A stretch of 64,000 nucleotides of DNA. It comes from Cherax quadricarinatus. Lineage: Eukaryota; Arthropoda; Malacostraca; Decapoda; Parastacidae. This document shows, piece by piece, positions 23,001 through 37,100 of this stretch. How positions within the stretch are numbered: the stretch's first letter is position 1; each line of letters opens with the position of its first letter. The notes below the pieces were generated by a model, which saw nothing but the letters and a program-made list of their open reading frames with translations, had not been told where the DNA came from and ran no database searches. The position numbers and the translations under genes are program-made. The stretch covers positions 47,593,428 to 47,657,427 of the forward strand of contig NC_091292.1 in the NCBI RefSeq assembly GCF_038502225.1, read 5' to 3'.

Positions 23001-23705
23001 TCTTACCTAGTATAATGACTGTTGACAGAAATAGTGATTGTGTTACCTAGTGTAATGACTGTTGACAGAAACAGTGTGTTGCATAGTATAATGACAGTTG
23101 ACAGAAAGAGTGACTGTGTTGCCTAGTATAATGACTGTTGACAGAAAGAGTGACTGTGTTGCCTAGAATAATGACTGTTGACAGAAAGAGTGACTGTGTT
23201 ACCTAGTATAATGACTGTTGACAGAAAGAGTGACTGAGTTAACTCGTATAATGACTGTTGAGGAAAGAGTGACTGTGTTGCCTATTATAATGACTGTTGA
23301 CAGAAAGAGTGTTTTGCATAGTATAATGACTGTTGACAGAGTGACTGTGTTGCCTAGTATAATGACTGTTGACAGAAAGAGTGTGTTGCCTAGTATAATG
23401 ACTGTTGACAGAAAGAGTGACTGAGTTACCTAGTATAATGACTGTTGACAGAAAGAGTGACTGTGTTACCTAGTATAATGACTGTTGACAGAAAGAGTGA
23501 CTGAGTTACCTAGTATAATGAAGGTTTACAGAAAGAGTGACTGTGTTGCCTAGTATAATGACTGTTGACAGAAAGAGTGACTGAGTTACCTAGTATAATG
23601 ACTGTTGACAGAAAGAGTGACTGTGTTACCTAATATAATGACTGCTGACAGAAAGAGTGACTGTGTTGCTTAGTATGATGACTGTTGACAGAATGGGTGA
23701 CTTTG
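20001..23705 (+). repeat. Block 1, B 40-bp array
   Basis: Units of 40 bp (TGACTGTTGACAGAAAGAGT then GACTGTGTTGCCTAGTATAA) mixed with 33-bp units lacking GACTGTG. Variant units recur with secondary periods. For example the ACACAAAGCG variant recurs at about 20270, 20730, 21120 and 21860, and the segment from 21541 recurs at 22281 (offset 740 bp). Confidence 0.95.
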
Positions 23706-23905
23706 TTGCCTAGTATGATGACTGTAACTGCGTTCAACAGAATAGATTCTGTATCAAATGGAATAATGGCTATGTTGACTGGAATAGTGACTATGTTGAC
23801 TGGAATAGTAATTGTCTTAACTGGAATAACGTTAGTGATAAACGGAAAAATGACTGTGTTGAGTGAAATATTGAGATCGTTGACCAGAGAAATAACTGTT
23901 AACCG
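23706..23905 (+). repeat. Block 1, C linker
   Basis: About 200 bp with one copy per block: an opening part with AGAATAGATTCTGTATCAAA, then degenerate TATGTTGACTGGAATAGTGAC units, then GTTAACCGGAATATTGAG leading into D. Its internal units look intermediate between B and D. Confidence 0.85.
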
Positions 23906-25458
23906 GAATATTGAGTGTTGGCAGGAATATTGAGTGTTGCCAGGAATATTGAGTGTTGGCAGGAATATTGAGAGTTGGCAAGAATATTGAGTGTTGGTAG
24001 GAATATTGAGCGTTGGCAAGAATATTGAGTGTTGGCAGGAATATTGAGTGTTGACAGGAATATTGAGTGTTGTCAGGAATATTGAGTGTTGGCAGGAATA
24101 TTGAGTATTAGCAGGAATATTGAGTGTTGGCAAGAATATTAAGTGTTGGCAGGAATATTGAGTGTTGGCAGGAATATTGAGTATTGGCAGGAATATTGAG
24201 TGTTGACAAGAATATTGAGTGTTGTCAGGAATACTGAGTGTTGGCAGGAATATTGAGTATTGGCAGGAATATTGAGTATTGGCAGGAATATTGAGTGCTG
24301 GCAAGAATATTGAGTGTTGGCAGGAATATTGAGTGTTGGCAGGAATATTGAGTATTGGCAAGAATATTGAGTATTGGCAGGAATATTGAGTATTGGCAGG
24401 AATATTGAGTGTTGGCAAGAATATTGACTGTTAGCAGGAATATTGAGTATTGGCAGGAATATTGAGTGTTGGCAAGAATATTGAGTGTTGGCAGGAATAT
24501 TGAATGTTGGCAGGAATATTGAGTGTTGTCAGGAATATTGAGTGTTGGCAGGAATATTGAGTGTTGGCAGGAATATTGAGCGTTGGCAAGAATACTGAGT
24601 GTTGGCAGGAATATTGAGTGTTGGCAGGAATATTGAGTGTTGGCAGGAATATTGAGTGTTGGCAGGAATATTGAGTGTTGGCAAGAATATTGAGTGTTGG
24701 CAGGAATATTCAGTGTTGGTAGGAATATTGAGTGTTGGCAGGAATATTAAGTGTTTGCAGGAATATTGAGTGTTGGCAGGAATATTGAGTGTTGGCAAGA
24801 ACATTGAGTGTTGGCATGAATATTGAGTGTTGGCAGGAATATTGAGTGTTGGCAGGAATACTGAGTGTTGGTAGGAATATTGAGCGTTGGCAGAAATATT
24901 GAGTATTGGCTGGAATCTTGAGTGTTGGCAGGAATATTGAGTGTTGTCAGGAATATTGAGTGTTGGCAGGTATATTGAGTATTGGCAGGAATATTGAGTG
25001 TTGTCAGGAATATTGAGTGTTGTCAGGAATATTGAGTGTTGGCAGGAATATTGAGTGTTGGCAGGAATACTGAGTGTTGGCAAGAATATTGAGTGTTGGC
25101 AGGAATATTGAGTGTTGGCAGGAATATTGAGTGTTGGCAGGAATATTGAGTGTTGGCAGGAATATTGAGAGTTGTCAGGAATATTGAGTGTTGTCAGGAA
25201 TATTGAGTGTTTGCAGGAATATTGAGTGTTGGCAGGAATATTGAGTGTTGGCAAGAATATTGAGTGTTGGCAGGAATATTGAGTATTGACAGGAATATTG
25301 AGTGTTGGAAAGAATATTGAGTGTTGGCAGGAATATTGAGTGTTGGCAGGAATATTGAGTGTTGGCAAGAATATTGAGTGTTGGCAGGAATATTGAGTGT
25401 TTGACGGAATATTGAGTGTTGTCAGGAATATTGAGTGTTGGCAGGAATGTTGAATATT
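23906..25458 (+). repeat. Block 1, D 19-bp array
   Basis: About 81 units of GGAATATTGAGTGTTGGCA. A 19-bp period read three times gives a 19-residue period, so all three minus-strand frames are open over long distances. I do not read these as genes. Confidence 0.95.
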
Positions 25459-27231
25459 GTGGTTATCGTCTGAGGTTATCGTCTGAGGTTAACATCTGTG
25501 GTTATCGTCTGAGGTTATCGCCTGTGGTTATCATCTGAGGTTATAGTCTGAGGTTATCGTCTGAGGTTATCGTCTGAGGTTATCGCCTGTGGTTATCGTC
25601 TTAGGTTATCGTCTGAGGTTTTCGTCTGAGGTTATCATCTGAGGTTGTCGTCTGAGCTTATCGTGTGAGGTTATCGCCTGAGGTTATCATCTGTGGTTAT
25701 CGTCTGATGTTATCATCTGAGGTTATCATCTGAGGTTATCGTCTGAGGTTATCGTCTGAGTGTATCGTCTGAGGTTATCGTCTGAGGTTATCATCTGAGG
25801 TTATCGTCAGAGGTTATCGTCTGTGGTTATCGTCTGAAGTTATCGTTTGAGCTTATCGTCTGAGGTTGTCTGAGGTTATCGTCTGAAGTTATCGTCCGAG
25901 GTTATCATCTGTGGTTATCGTCTGAGGTTACCATCTGAGGTTATTGTCTGAGGTTATCGTCTGAGGTTATCATCTAATGGTATCGTCTGAGGTCATCGTC
26001 TTACATTTTCGTCAGAGGTTATCGTCTGAGGTTGTCATCTGTGGTTATCGTCTGAGGGTATCGTCTGAGGTTATCATCTGTGGTTATCATCTGAGGTTAT
26101 CATCTGTGGTTATCGTCTGAGGTTATCATCTGAGGTTATCGTCTGAGGTTGTCTTCTGAGGTTATCGTCTGTGGTTATCGGCTGAGGTTATCGTCTGAGG
26201 TTATCGTCTGTGGTTATCATCTGAGGTTATCGTCCGAGGTTATCGTCTGAGGTGATCGTCTAAGGTTATCGTCTGAGGTTATCGTCTGAGGTTATCATCT
26301 GAGGTTATCGTCTGAGGTTATCGTCTGTGGTTATCATCTGAGGTTATCGTCCGAGGTTATCGTCTGAGGTTATCGTCTAAGGTTATCGTCTGAGGTTATC
26401 GTCTGAGGTTATCATCTGTGGTTATCGTCTGATGTTTTCATCTGAGGTTATCATCTGAGGTTATCGTCTGAGGTTATCGTCTGAGTGTATCGTCTGAGGA
26501 TATCGTCTGAGGTTATCATCTGAGGTTATCGTCAGAGGTTGTCATCTGTGATTATCGTCTGAAGTTATCGTTTGAGCTTATCGTCTGAGGTTATCGTCTG
26601 AGGTTATCGTATGAAGTTATCGTACGGGGTTATCATCTGTGGTTATCGTCTGAGGTTACCGTCTGAGGTTATTGTCTGAGGGTATCGTCTGAGGTTATCG
26701 TCTAAGGTTATCGTCTGAGGTTATCGTCTCACATTATAGTCTGAGGTTATCGTCTGAGGTTGTCATCTGTGGTTATCGTCTGAGGTTATCGTCTGAGGTT
26801 ATCATCTGTGGTTATCATCTGAGGTTATCATCTGTGGTTATCGTCTGAGGTTATCGTCTGAGGTTATCGTCTGTGATTATCGTCTGAGGTTAACGTCTGA
26901 GGTTATCGTCTGAGGTTATCGTCTGATGTTATCGTCTGAGGTTATCGTCTGATGTTATCGTCTAAGGTTATCGTCTGAGGTTATCGTCTAACGTTATCGT
27001 CTGAGGTTATCGCCTGAGGTTATCGTCTGAGGTTATCGTCTGAGGTTATCGTCTGATGTTTTCGTCTGAGGGTATCGTCTGAGGTTATCGTCTGAGGTTA
27101 TCGTCTAAGGTTATCGTCTGAGGTTATCGTCTGAGGTTATCGTCTGAGGTTATCGCCTGAGGTTATCGTCTAAGGTTATCGCCTGAGGTTATCGTCTGAG
27201 GTTTTCGTCTGAGGTTATCGTCTGAGGTTAT
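25459..27231 (+). repeat. Block 1, E 13-bp array
   Basis: About 136 units of GAGGTTATCGTCT with common variants (GTGGTTATCATCT, GATGTT, GTCTAAG). It ends GAGGTTATGA, where block 2 begins. Confidence 0.95.
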
Positions 27232-30200
27232 GAAAGTGTTGACTGTAATAATAACTGTTAATTGTAATAATGACAGTGATGACTGTAATAATGACTGTTA
27301 GTTGTAATAATGATCGTGTTGAATGTAATAATGGCTGTTAGTTGAAATAATGACTGTGCTGACTGTAATAATGACTCATAATTGTAATAATGACTGTGTT
27401 GATTGTAATACTGCCTGCCTTAACTGTAGTATTGACTGTATTGACTGTAATACTGACTGTGTTGACTGTAATACTGGCAGCGATGAGTGTAATACTGGCT
27501 GTGTTGACTGTAATAATGACTGTTAGTTGTAAAATGACTGTGTTGACTGGAAGAGTGACTGTTACTTATAATAATGACTGTGTTGACTGGAAGAGTGACT
27601 GTTACTTATTATAATGACTGTGTTGACTGTAATTATGACTTAGTCGTAATAATGACTGTTTTGACTGGAATAATGACGGCATTGTCGGGAGAAGTGTTAA
27701 CTTTAATATTGACTATATTGGCAGGGATAGAAAGTGTGGTGACAAAAAGATTGACAGAGTTACCTAGTATAATGACTGTTGACAGAAAGAGTGACTGAGT
27801 TACCTAGTATAATGACTTTTGACAGAAAGAGTGTCTGTGTTGCCTAGTATAATGACTGTTGACAGAAAGATTGACTGTGTTATCTAGTATAATGACTGTT
27901 GACAGAAAGATTGGCTGTGTTGCCTAGTATAATGACTGGTGACAGAGAGAGTGACTGTGTTACCTAGTATAATGACTGTTGACAGAAAGAGTGACTGAGT
28001 TAACTCGTATAATGACTGTTGAGGAAAGAGTGACTGAGTTGCCTAGTATAATGACTGTTGACAGAAAGAGTGTGTTGCATAGCATAATGACTGTTGACAG
28101 AAAGAGTGACTGTGTTGCCTAGTATAATGACTGCTGACAGAAAGAGTGTGTTGCCTAGTATAATGACTGTTGACAGAAAGAGTGACTGAGTTACCTAGTA
28201 TAATGACTTTTGACAGAAAGAGTGTCTGTGTTGCCTAGTATAATGACTGTTGACAGAAAGAGTGACTGTGTTACCTAATATAATGACTGTTGACAGGAAG
28301 ATTGACTGTATTGCCTAGAATAATGACTGATGACAGAAAGAGTGACTGTGTTGCCTAGTATAATGACTGTTGACAGAAAGAGAGACTGAATTACCTAGTA
28401 TAATGACTGTTGTGAGAAAGAGTGACTGTGTTGCCTATTGTAATGACTGTTGACAAAAAGAGTGTTTTCATAGTATAATGACTGTTGACAGAGTGACTGT
28501 GTTGCCTAGTATAATGACAGTTGACAGAAAGACTGTGTTGCATAGCATAATGACTGTTGACAGAAAGAGTGACTGAGTTACCTAGTATAATGACTGTTGA
28601 CAGAAATAGTGACTGAGTTACCTAGTATAATGACTGTTGACAGAAAGAGTGACTGTGTTACCTAGTATAATGACTGTTGACAGAAAGAGTGACTGTGTTA
28701 CCTAGTATAATGACTGCTGACAGAAAGAGTGACTGTGTTGCTTAGTATGATGACTGTTGACAGAATGGGTGACTTTGTTGCCTAGTATAATGACTGTAAC
28801 TGCGTTCACCAGAATAGATTCTGTATCAAATGGAATAATGACTATGTTGACTGGAATAGTGACTATGTTGACTGGAATAGTAATTGTCTTAACTGGAATA
28901 ACGTTAGTGATAATCGGAAAAATGACTGTGTTGAGTGAAATATTGAGATCGTTGACCAGAGAAATAACTGTTAACCGGAATATTGAGTGTTGGCAGGAAT
29001 ATTGAGTGCTGGCAGGAATATTGAGTGCTGGCAGGAATATTGAGTGTTGGCAGGAATATTGAGTGTTGGCAAGACATTGAGTCTTGGCAGGAATATTGAG
29101 TGTTGGCAAGAATATTGAGTGTTGGCAGGAATATTGAGTGTTGTCAGGAATATTGAGTGTTGGCAGGAATATTGAGTGTTGGCAGGAATATTGAGTGTTG
29201 GCAGGAATATTGAGTGTTGTCAGGAATATTGAGTGTTGTCAGGAATATTGAGTGTTGGCAGGAATATTGAGCGTTGGCAAGAATACTGAGTGTTGGCAGG
29301 AATATTGAGTGTTTGCAGGAATATTGAGTTTTTGCAGGAATATTGAGTGTTGGCAGGAATATTGAGTGTTGGCAGGAATATTGAGTGTTGGCAGGAATAT
29401 TGAGTGTTGGCAGGAATATTGAGTGTTGGCAGGAATATTGAGTGTTGGCAGGAATATTGAGTGTTTGCAGGAATATTGAGTGTTTGCAGGAATATTGAGT
29501 GTTGGCAGGAATATTGAGTGTTGGCAGGAATATTGAGTGTTGGCAGGAATACTGAGTGTTGGTTGGAATATTGAGCGTTTGCAGAAATATTGAGTGTTGG
29601 CAGGAATCTTGAGTGTTGGCAGGAATATTGAGTGTTGTCAGGAATATTGAGTGTTGGCAGGAATATTGAGTATTGGCAGGAATATTGAGTGTTGTCAGGA
29701 ATATTGAGTGTTGTCAGGAATATTGAGTGTTGGCAGGAATATTGAGTGCTGGCAGGAATATTGAGTGTTGGCAAGAATATTGAGTGTTGGCAGGAATATT
29801 GAGTGTTGGCAGGTATATTGAGTGTTGGCAGGAATATTGAGTATTGGCAAGAATATTGAGTGTTGGCAGGAATATTGAGTGTTGTTAGTAATATTGAGAG
29901 TTGTCAGGAATATTGAGTGTTGGCAGGAATATTGAGTGTTGGCAGGAATATTGAGTGTTGGCAGGAATATTGAGTGTTGGCAGGAATATTGAGTATTGAC
30001 AGGAATATTGAGTGTTGGCAAGAATATTGAGTGTTGGCAGGAATATTGAGTGTTGGCAGGAATATTGAGTGTTGGCAGGAATATTGAGTGTTGGCAGGAA
30101 TATTGAGTGTTGGCAAGAATATTGAGTGTTGGCAGGAATATTGAGTGTTGTCAGGAATATTGAGTGTTGGCCGGAATGTTGAATATTGTGGTTATCGTCT

Positions 30201-31157
30201 GAGGTTATCGTGTGAGGTTAACATCTGTGGTTATCGTCTGAGGTTATCGCCTGTGGTTATCATCTGAGGTTATAGTCTGAGGTTATCGTCAGAGGTTATC
30301 GTCTGAGGTTATCGCCTGTGGTTATCGTCTTAGGTTATCGTCTGAGGTTTTCGTCTGAGGTTATCATCTGAGGTTGTCGTCTGAGGTTATCGTCTGAGGT
30401 TATCGTCTGAGGTTATCATCTGTGGTTATCGTCTGATGTTATCATCTGAGGTTATCATCTGAGGTTATCGTCTGAGGTTATCGTCTGAGTGTATCGTCTG
30501 AGGTTATCGTCTGAGGTTATCATCTGAGGTTATCGTCTGAGGTTATCATCTGTGGTTATCGTCTGAAGTTATCGTTTGAGGTTATCGTCTGTGGTTATCA
30601 TCTGTGGTTATCATCTGAGGTTATCATCTGTGGTTATCGTCTGAGGTTATCATCTGTGGTTATCGTCTGAGGTTGTCATCTGAGGTTATCGTCTGTGGTT
30701 ATCGTCTGAGGTTATTGTCTGAGGTTATCGTCTGTGATTATCCTCTGAGGTTATCGTCTGAGGTTATCGTCTGAGGTTATCGTCTGATGTTATCGTCTGA
30801 GGTTATCGTCTGAGGTTATCGTCTAAGGTTATCGTCTGAGGTTATCGTCTGAGGTTATCGTCTAAGGTTATCGTCTGAGGTTATCGTCTGAGGTTATCGT
30901 CTAAGGTTATCGTCTGAGGTTATCGCCTGAGGTTATCGTCTGAGGTTATCGTCTGAGGTTATCGTCTGAGGTTATCGTCTGATGTTATCGTCTGAGGTTA
31001 TCGTCTGAGGTTATCGTCTGAGGTTATCGTCTAAGGTTATCGTCTGAGGTTATCGTCTGAGGTTATCGTCTGAGGTTATCGCCTGAGGTCATCGTCTAAG
31101 GTTATCGCCTGAGGTTATCGTCTGAGGTTATCGTCTGAGGTTATCGTCTGAGGTTAT
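27232..31157 (+). repeat. Composite satellite block 2
   Basis: A and two A' units 27232-27620, linker to about 27750, B array 27750-28790, C linker 28791-28980, D array 28981-30183 (about 63 units), E array 30184-31157 (about 75 units). The shortest complete block. Confidence 0.93.
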
Positions 31158-34100
31158 GAATGTGTTGACTGTAATAATAACTGTTAATTGTAATAATGAC
31201 AGTGATGACTGTAATAATGACTGTTAGTTGTAATAATGATCGTGTTGAATGTAATAATGGCTGTTAGTTGAAATAATGACTGTGCTGACAGTAATAATGA
31301 CTCATAATTGTAATAATGACTGTGTTGATTGTAATACTGCCTGCCTTAACTGTAGTATTGACTGTATTGACTGTAATACTGACTGTGTTGACTGTAATAC
31401 TGGCAGCGATGAGTGTAATACTGGCTGTGTTGACTGCAATAATGACTGTTAATTGTAAAATGACTGTGATGACTGGAAGAGTGACTGTTACTTATAATAA
31501 TGACTGTGTTGACTGGAAGAGTGACTGTTACTTATAATAATGGCTGTGTTGACTGTAATTATGACTTAGTCGTAATAATGACTGTTTTGACTGGAATAAT
31601 GACGGCATTGTCGGGAGAAGTGTTAACTTTAATATTGACTATATTGGCAGGGATAGAAAGTGTGGTGACAAAAAGATTGACAGAGTTACCTAGTATAATG
31701 ACTGTTGACAGAAAGAGTGACTTTGTTGCCTAATATAATGACTGTTGACAGAAAGAGTGACAGAGTTACCTAGCATAATGACTGTTGACAGAAAGAGTGA
31801 CTTTGTTGCCTAGTATAATGACTGTTGACGGAAAGAGTGACTGTGTTGCCTAATATAATGACTGTTGACAAAAAGAGTGACAGAGTTACCTAGAATAATG
31901 GCTGTTGACAGAAAGAGTGACTGTGTTGCCTAATATAATGACTGTTGACAGAAAGAGTGAATGTGTTGCCTAGTATAATGACTGTTGACGGAAAGAGTGA
32001 CTGTGTTGCATAGTATAATGACTGTTGACAGAAAGAGTGACTGTGTTGCCTAGTATAATGACTGTTGACAGAAAGAGTGACTGTGTTGCCTAATATAATG
32101 ACTGTTGACAGAAAGAGTGACAGAGTTACCTAGCATAATGACTGCTGACAGAAAGAGTGACTTTGTTGCCTAGTATAATGAGTGTTGACGGAAAGAGTGA
32201 CTGTGTTGCATAGTATAATGACTGTTGACAGAAAGAGTGACTGTGTTGCCTAGTATAATGACTGTTGACAGAAAGAGTGACTGTGTTGCCTAGCATAATG
32301 AGTGTTGACAGAAAAAGTGACTGAGTTACCTACTATAATGACTGTCGACAAAAGGAGTGACTGTGTTACCTAGTATAATGACTGCTGACAGAAAGAGTGA
32401 CTGTGTTGCCTAGTATAATGACTGTTGACAGAAAGAGTGACTGAGTTACTTACTATAATGACTGTTGACAGAAAGAGTGACTGTTTTAGCTAGTATAATG
32501 ACTGTTGACAGAAAAAGTGTCTGTGTTGCCTAGTATAATGACTGTTGACAGAAAGAGTGACTGAGTTACCTACTATAATGACTGTTGACAGAAAGAGTGA
32601 CTGTATTGCCTAGTATAATGACTGTTGACAGAAAGAGTGTGTTGCATAGTATAATGACTGTTGAGAGAAAGAGTGACTGTGTTACCTAGTATAATGACTG
32701 TTGACAGAAAGAATGTGTTGCCTAGTATAATGACTTGGCAGAAAGAGTGACTGAGTTACCTAGTATAATGACTTTTGACAGAAAGAGTGTCTGTGTTGCC
32801 TAGTATAATGACTGTTGACAGAAAGAGCGACTGTGTTACCTAGTATAATGACTGTTGACAAAAAGATTGACTGTGTTGCCTAGTATAATGACTGATGACA
32901 GAAAGAGTGACTGTGTTACCTAGTATAATGACTGTTGACAGAAAGAGTGACTGAGTTACCTAGTATAATGACTGTTGAGGAAAGAGTGACTGTGTTGCCT
33001 AGTATAATGACTGTTTACAGAAAGAGTGTGTTGCATAGTATAATGTCTGTTGACGGAAAGAGTGACTGTGTTGCCTAGTATAATTACAGTTGACAGAAAG
33101 AGTGTGTTGCCTAGTATAATGACTGTTTACAGAAAGAGTGTCTGTGTTGCCTAGTATAATGACTGTTGACAGAAAGAGTGACTGAGTTACTTAGTATAGT
33201 GACTGTTGATAGAGTGACTGTGTTGCCTAGTATAATGACTGTTGACAGAAAGAGTGTGTTGCCTAGTATAATGACTGTTGCCTACATAATTAGTGTTGAC
33301 AGAGAAAGTGACACCTAGTATAATGACTGTTGACAGAAGGAGTGACTGAGTTACCTAGTATAATGACTTTTGACAGAAAGAGTGACTGTGTGGCCTAGTA
33401 TAATGACTGTTGACAGAAAGAGTGACTGTGTTAACTAGTATAATGACTGTTGACAGAAAGAGTGACTGTGTTACCTTGTATAATGACTGTTGACAGAAAG
33501 AGTGATTGTGTTACCTAGTGTAATGACTGTTGACAGAAACAGTGTGTTGCATAGTATAATGACTGTTGACAGAAAGAGTGACTGAGTTACCTAGTATAAT
33601 GACTGTTGACAGAAAGAGTGTGTTGCCTAGTATAATGACTGTTGACAGAAAGAGTGACTGAGTTACCTAGTATAATGACTTTTGACAGAAAGAGTGTCTG
33701 TGTTGCCTAGTATAATGACTGTTGACAGAAAGAGTGACTGTGTTATCTAGTATAATGACTGTTGACAGAAAGATTGGCTGTGTTGCCTAGTATAATGACT
33801 GGTGACAGAGAGAGTGACTGTGTTACCTAGTATAATGACTGTTGACAGAAAGAGTGACTGAGTTAACTCGTATAATGACTGTTGAGGAAAGAGTGACTGT
33901 GTTGCCTAGTATAATGACTGTTGACAGAAAGAGTGTGTTGCATAGCATAATGACTGTTGACAGAAAGAGTGACTGTGTTGCCTAGTATAATGACTGTTGA
34001 CAGAAAGAGTGTGTTGCCTAGTATAATGACTGTTGACAGAAAGAGTGACTGAGTTACCTAGTATAATGACTTTTGACAGAAAGAGTGTCTGTGTTGCCTA

Positions 34101-37100
34101 GTATAATGACTGTTGACAGAAAGAGTGACTGTGTTACCTAATATAATGACTGTTGACAGGAAGATTGACTGTATTGCCTAGAATAATGACTGTTGACAGA
34201 AAGAGTGACTGTGTTGCCTAGTATAATGACTGTTGACAGAAAGAGAGACTGAATTACCTAGTATAATGACTGTTGTGAGAAAGAGTGACTGTGTTGCCTA
34301 TTATAAAGACTGTTTACAGAAAGAGTGTTTTGCATAGTATAATGACTGTTGACAGAGTGACTGTGTTGCCTAGTATAATGACTGTTGACAGAAAGAGTGT
34401 GTTGCATAGCATAATGACTGATGACAGAAAGAGTGACTGTGTTGCCTAGTATAATGACTGTTGACAGAAAGAGTGTGTTGCCTAGTATAATGACTGTTGA
34501 CAGAAATAGTGACTGAGTTACCTAGTATAATGACTGTTGACAGAAAGAGTGACTGTGTTACCTGGTATAATGACTGTTGACAGAAAGAGTGACTGTGTTA
34601 CCTAGTATAATGACTGCTGACAGAAAGAGTGACTGTGTTGCTTAGTATGATGACTGTTGACAGATTGGGTGACTTTGTTGCCTAGTATAATAACTGTAAC
34701 TGCGTTCACCAGAATAGATTCTGTATCAAATGGAATAATGGCTATGTTGACTGGAATAGTGACTATGTTGACTGGAATAGTAATTGTCTTAACTGGAATA
34801 ACGTTAGTGATAAACGGAAAAATGACTGTGTTGAGTGAAATATTGAGATCGTTGACCAGAGAAATAACTGTTAACCGGAATATTGAGTGTTGGCAGGAAT
34901 ATTGAGTGTTGGCAGGAATATTGAGTGTTGGCAGGAATATTGAGTGTTGGCAGGAATATTGAGTGTTGGCAAGATATTGAGTGTTGGCAGGAATATTGAG
35001 TGTTGACAAGAATATTGAGTGTTGGCAGGAATATTGAGTGTTGTCAGGAATATTGAGTGTTGGCAGGAATATTGAGTGTTGGCAGGAATATTGAGTGTTG
35101 GCAGGAATACTGAGTGTTGTCAGGAATATTGAGTGTTGTCAGGAATATTGAGTGTTGGCAGGAATATTGAGCGTTGGCAAGAATACTGAGTGTTGGCAGG
35201 AATATTGAGTGTTTGCAGGAATATTGAGTGTTTGCAGAAATATTGAGTGTTGGCAGGAATATTGAGTGTTGGCAAGAATATTGAGTGTTGGCAGGAATAT
35301 TCAGTGTTGGTTGGAATATTGAGTGTTGGCAGGAATATTAAGTGTTTCAGGAATATTGAGTGTTGGCAGGAATATTGAGTGTTGGCAAGAACATTGAGTG
35401 TTGGCATGAATATTGAGTGTTGGCAGGAATATTGAGTGTTGGCAGGAATACTGAGTGTTGGTAGGAATATTGAGCGTTTGCAGAAATATTGAGTGTTGGC
35501 AGGAATCTTGAGTGTTGGCAGGAATATTGAGTGTTGTCAGGAATATTGAGTGTTGGCAGGAATATTGAGTATTGGCAGGAATATTGAGTGTTGTCAGGAA
35601 TATTGAGTGTTGTCAGGAATATTGAGTGTTGGCAGGAATATTGAGTGCTGGCAGGAATATTGAGCGTTGGCAAGAATATTGAGTGTTGGCAGGAATATTG
35701 AGTGTTGGCAGGTATATTGAGTGTTGGCAGGAATATTGAGTATTGGCAAGAATATTGAGTGTTGGCAGGAATATTGAATATATTGAGAGTTGTCAGGAAT
35801 ATTGAGTGTTGGCAGGAATATTGAGTGTTGGCAGGAATATTGAGTGTTGGCAAGAATATTGAGTGTTGGCAGGAATATTGAGTATTGACAGGAATATTGA
35901 GTGTTGGCAAGAATATTGAGTGTTGGCAGGAATATTGAGTGTTGGCAGGAATATTGAGTGTTGGCAGGAATATTGAGTGTTGGCAGGAATATTGAGTGTT
36001 GGCAGGAATATTGAGTGTTGGCAGGAATATTGAGTGTTGGCAGGAATATTGAGTGTTGGCAGGAATATTGAGTGTTGGCAGGAATATTGAGTGTTGGCAA
36101 GAATATTGAGTGTTGGCAAGAATATTGAATGTTGGCAGGAATATTGAGTGTTGGCAGGAATATTGAGTGTTGGCAGGAATATTGAGTGTTGGCAGGAATA
36201 TTGAGTGTTGGCAAGAATATTGAGTGTTGGCAGGAATATTGAGTGTTGGCCGGAATATTGAGTGTTGTCAGGAATATTGAGTGCTGGCAGGGATGTTGAA
36301 TATTGTGGTTATCGTCTGAGGTTATCGTCTGAGGTTAACATCTGTGGTTATCGTCTGAGGTTATCGCCTGTGGTTATCATCTGAGGTTATAGTCTGAGGT
36401 TATCGTCAGAGGTTATCGTCTGAGGTTATCGCCTGTGGTTATCGTCTTAGGTTATCGTCTGAGGTTTTCGTCTGAGGTTATCATCTGAGGTTGTCGTTTG
36501 AGGTTATCGTCTGAGGTTATCGTCTGAGGTTATCATCTGTGGTTATCGTCTGATGTTATCATCTGAGGTTATCATCTGAGGTTATCGTCTGAGGTTATCG
36601 TCTGAGTGTATCGTCTGAGGTTATCGTCTGAGGTTATCGTCTGAGTGTATCGTCTGAGGTTATCGTCTGAGGTTATCATCTGAGGTTATCGTCTGAGATT
36701 ATCATCTGTGGTTATCGTCTGAAGTTATCGTTTGAGCTTATCGACTGAGGATATCGTCTGAGGTTATTGTCTTAAGTTATCGTCCGAGTTTATCATCTGG
36801 GGTTATCGTCTGAGGTTACCGTCTGAGGTTATTGTCTGAGGTTATCGTCTGAGGTTATCGTCTAAGGTTATCGTCTGAGGTTATCGTCTTACATTATCGT
36901 CTGAGGTTATCGTCTGAGGTTGTCATCTGTGGTTATCGTCTGAGGTTATCGTCTGAGGTTATCATCTGTGGTTATCATCTGAGGTTATCATCTGTGGTTA
37001 TCGTCTGAGTTTATTATCTGTGGTTATCGTCTGAGGTTATCGTCTGTGGTTATCATCTGAGGTTATCGTCTGAGGTTATCGTCTGATGTTATCGTCTAAG

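Noticed and set aside
23906..25458. Long minus-strand open frames with the repeating text NIPANTQYSCQHSIFLPTL (also in blocks 2 and 3)
   Set aside because: They are a by-product of a 19-bp tandem repeat without minus-strand stops in any frame; the same text appears in all three frames, and frames break wherever a unit has an indel. No start context, no splice logic and no known protein family.
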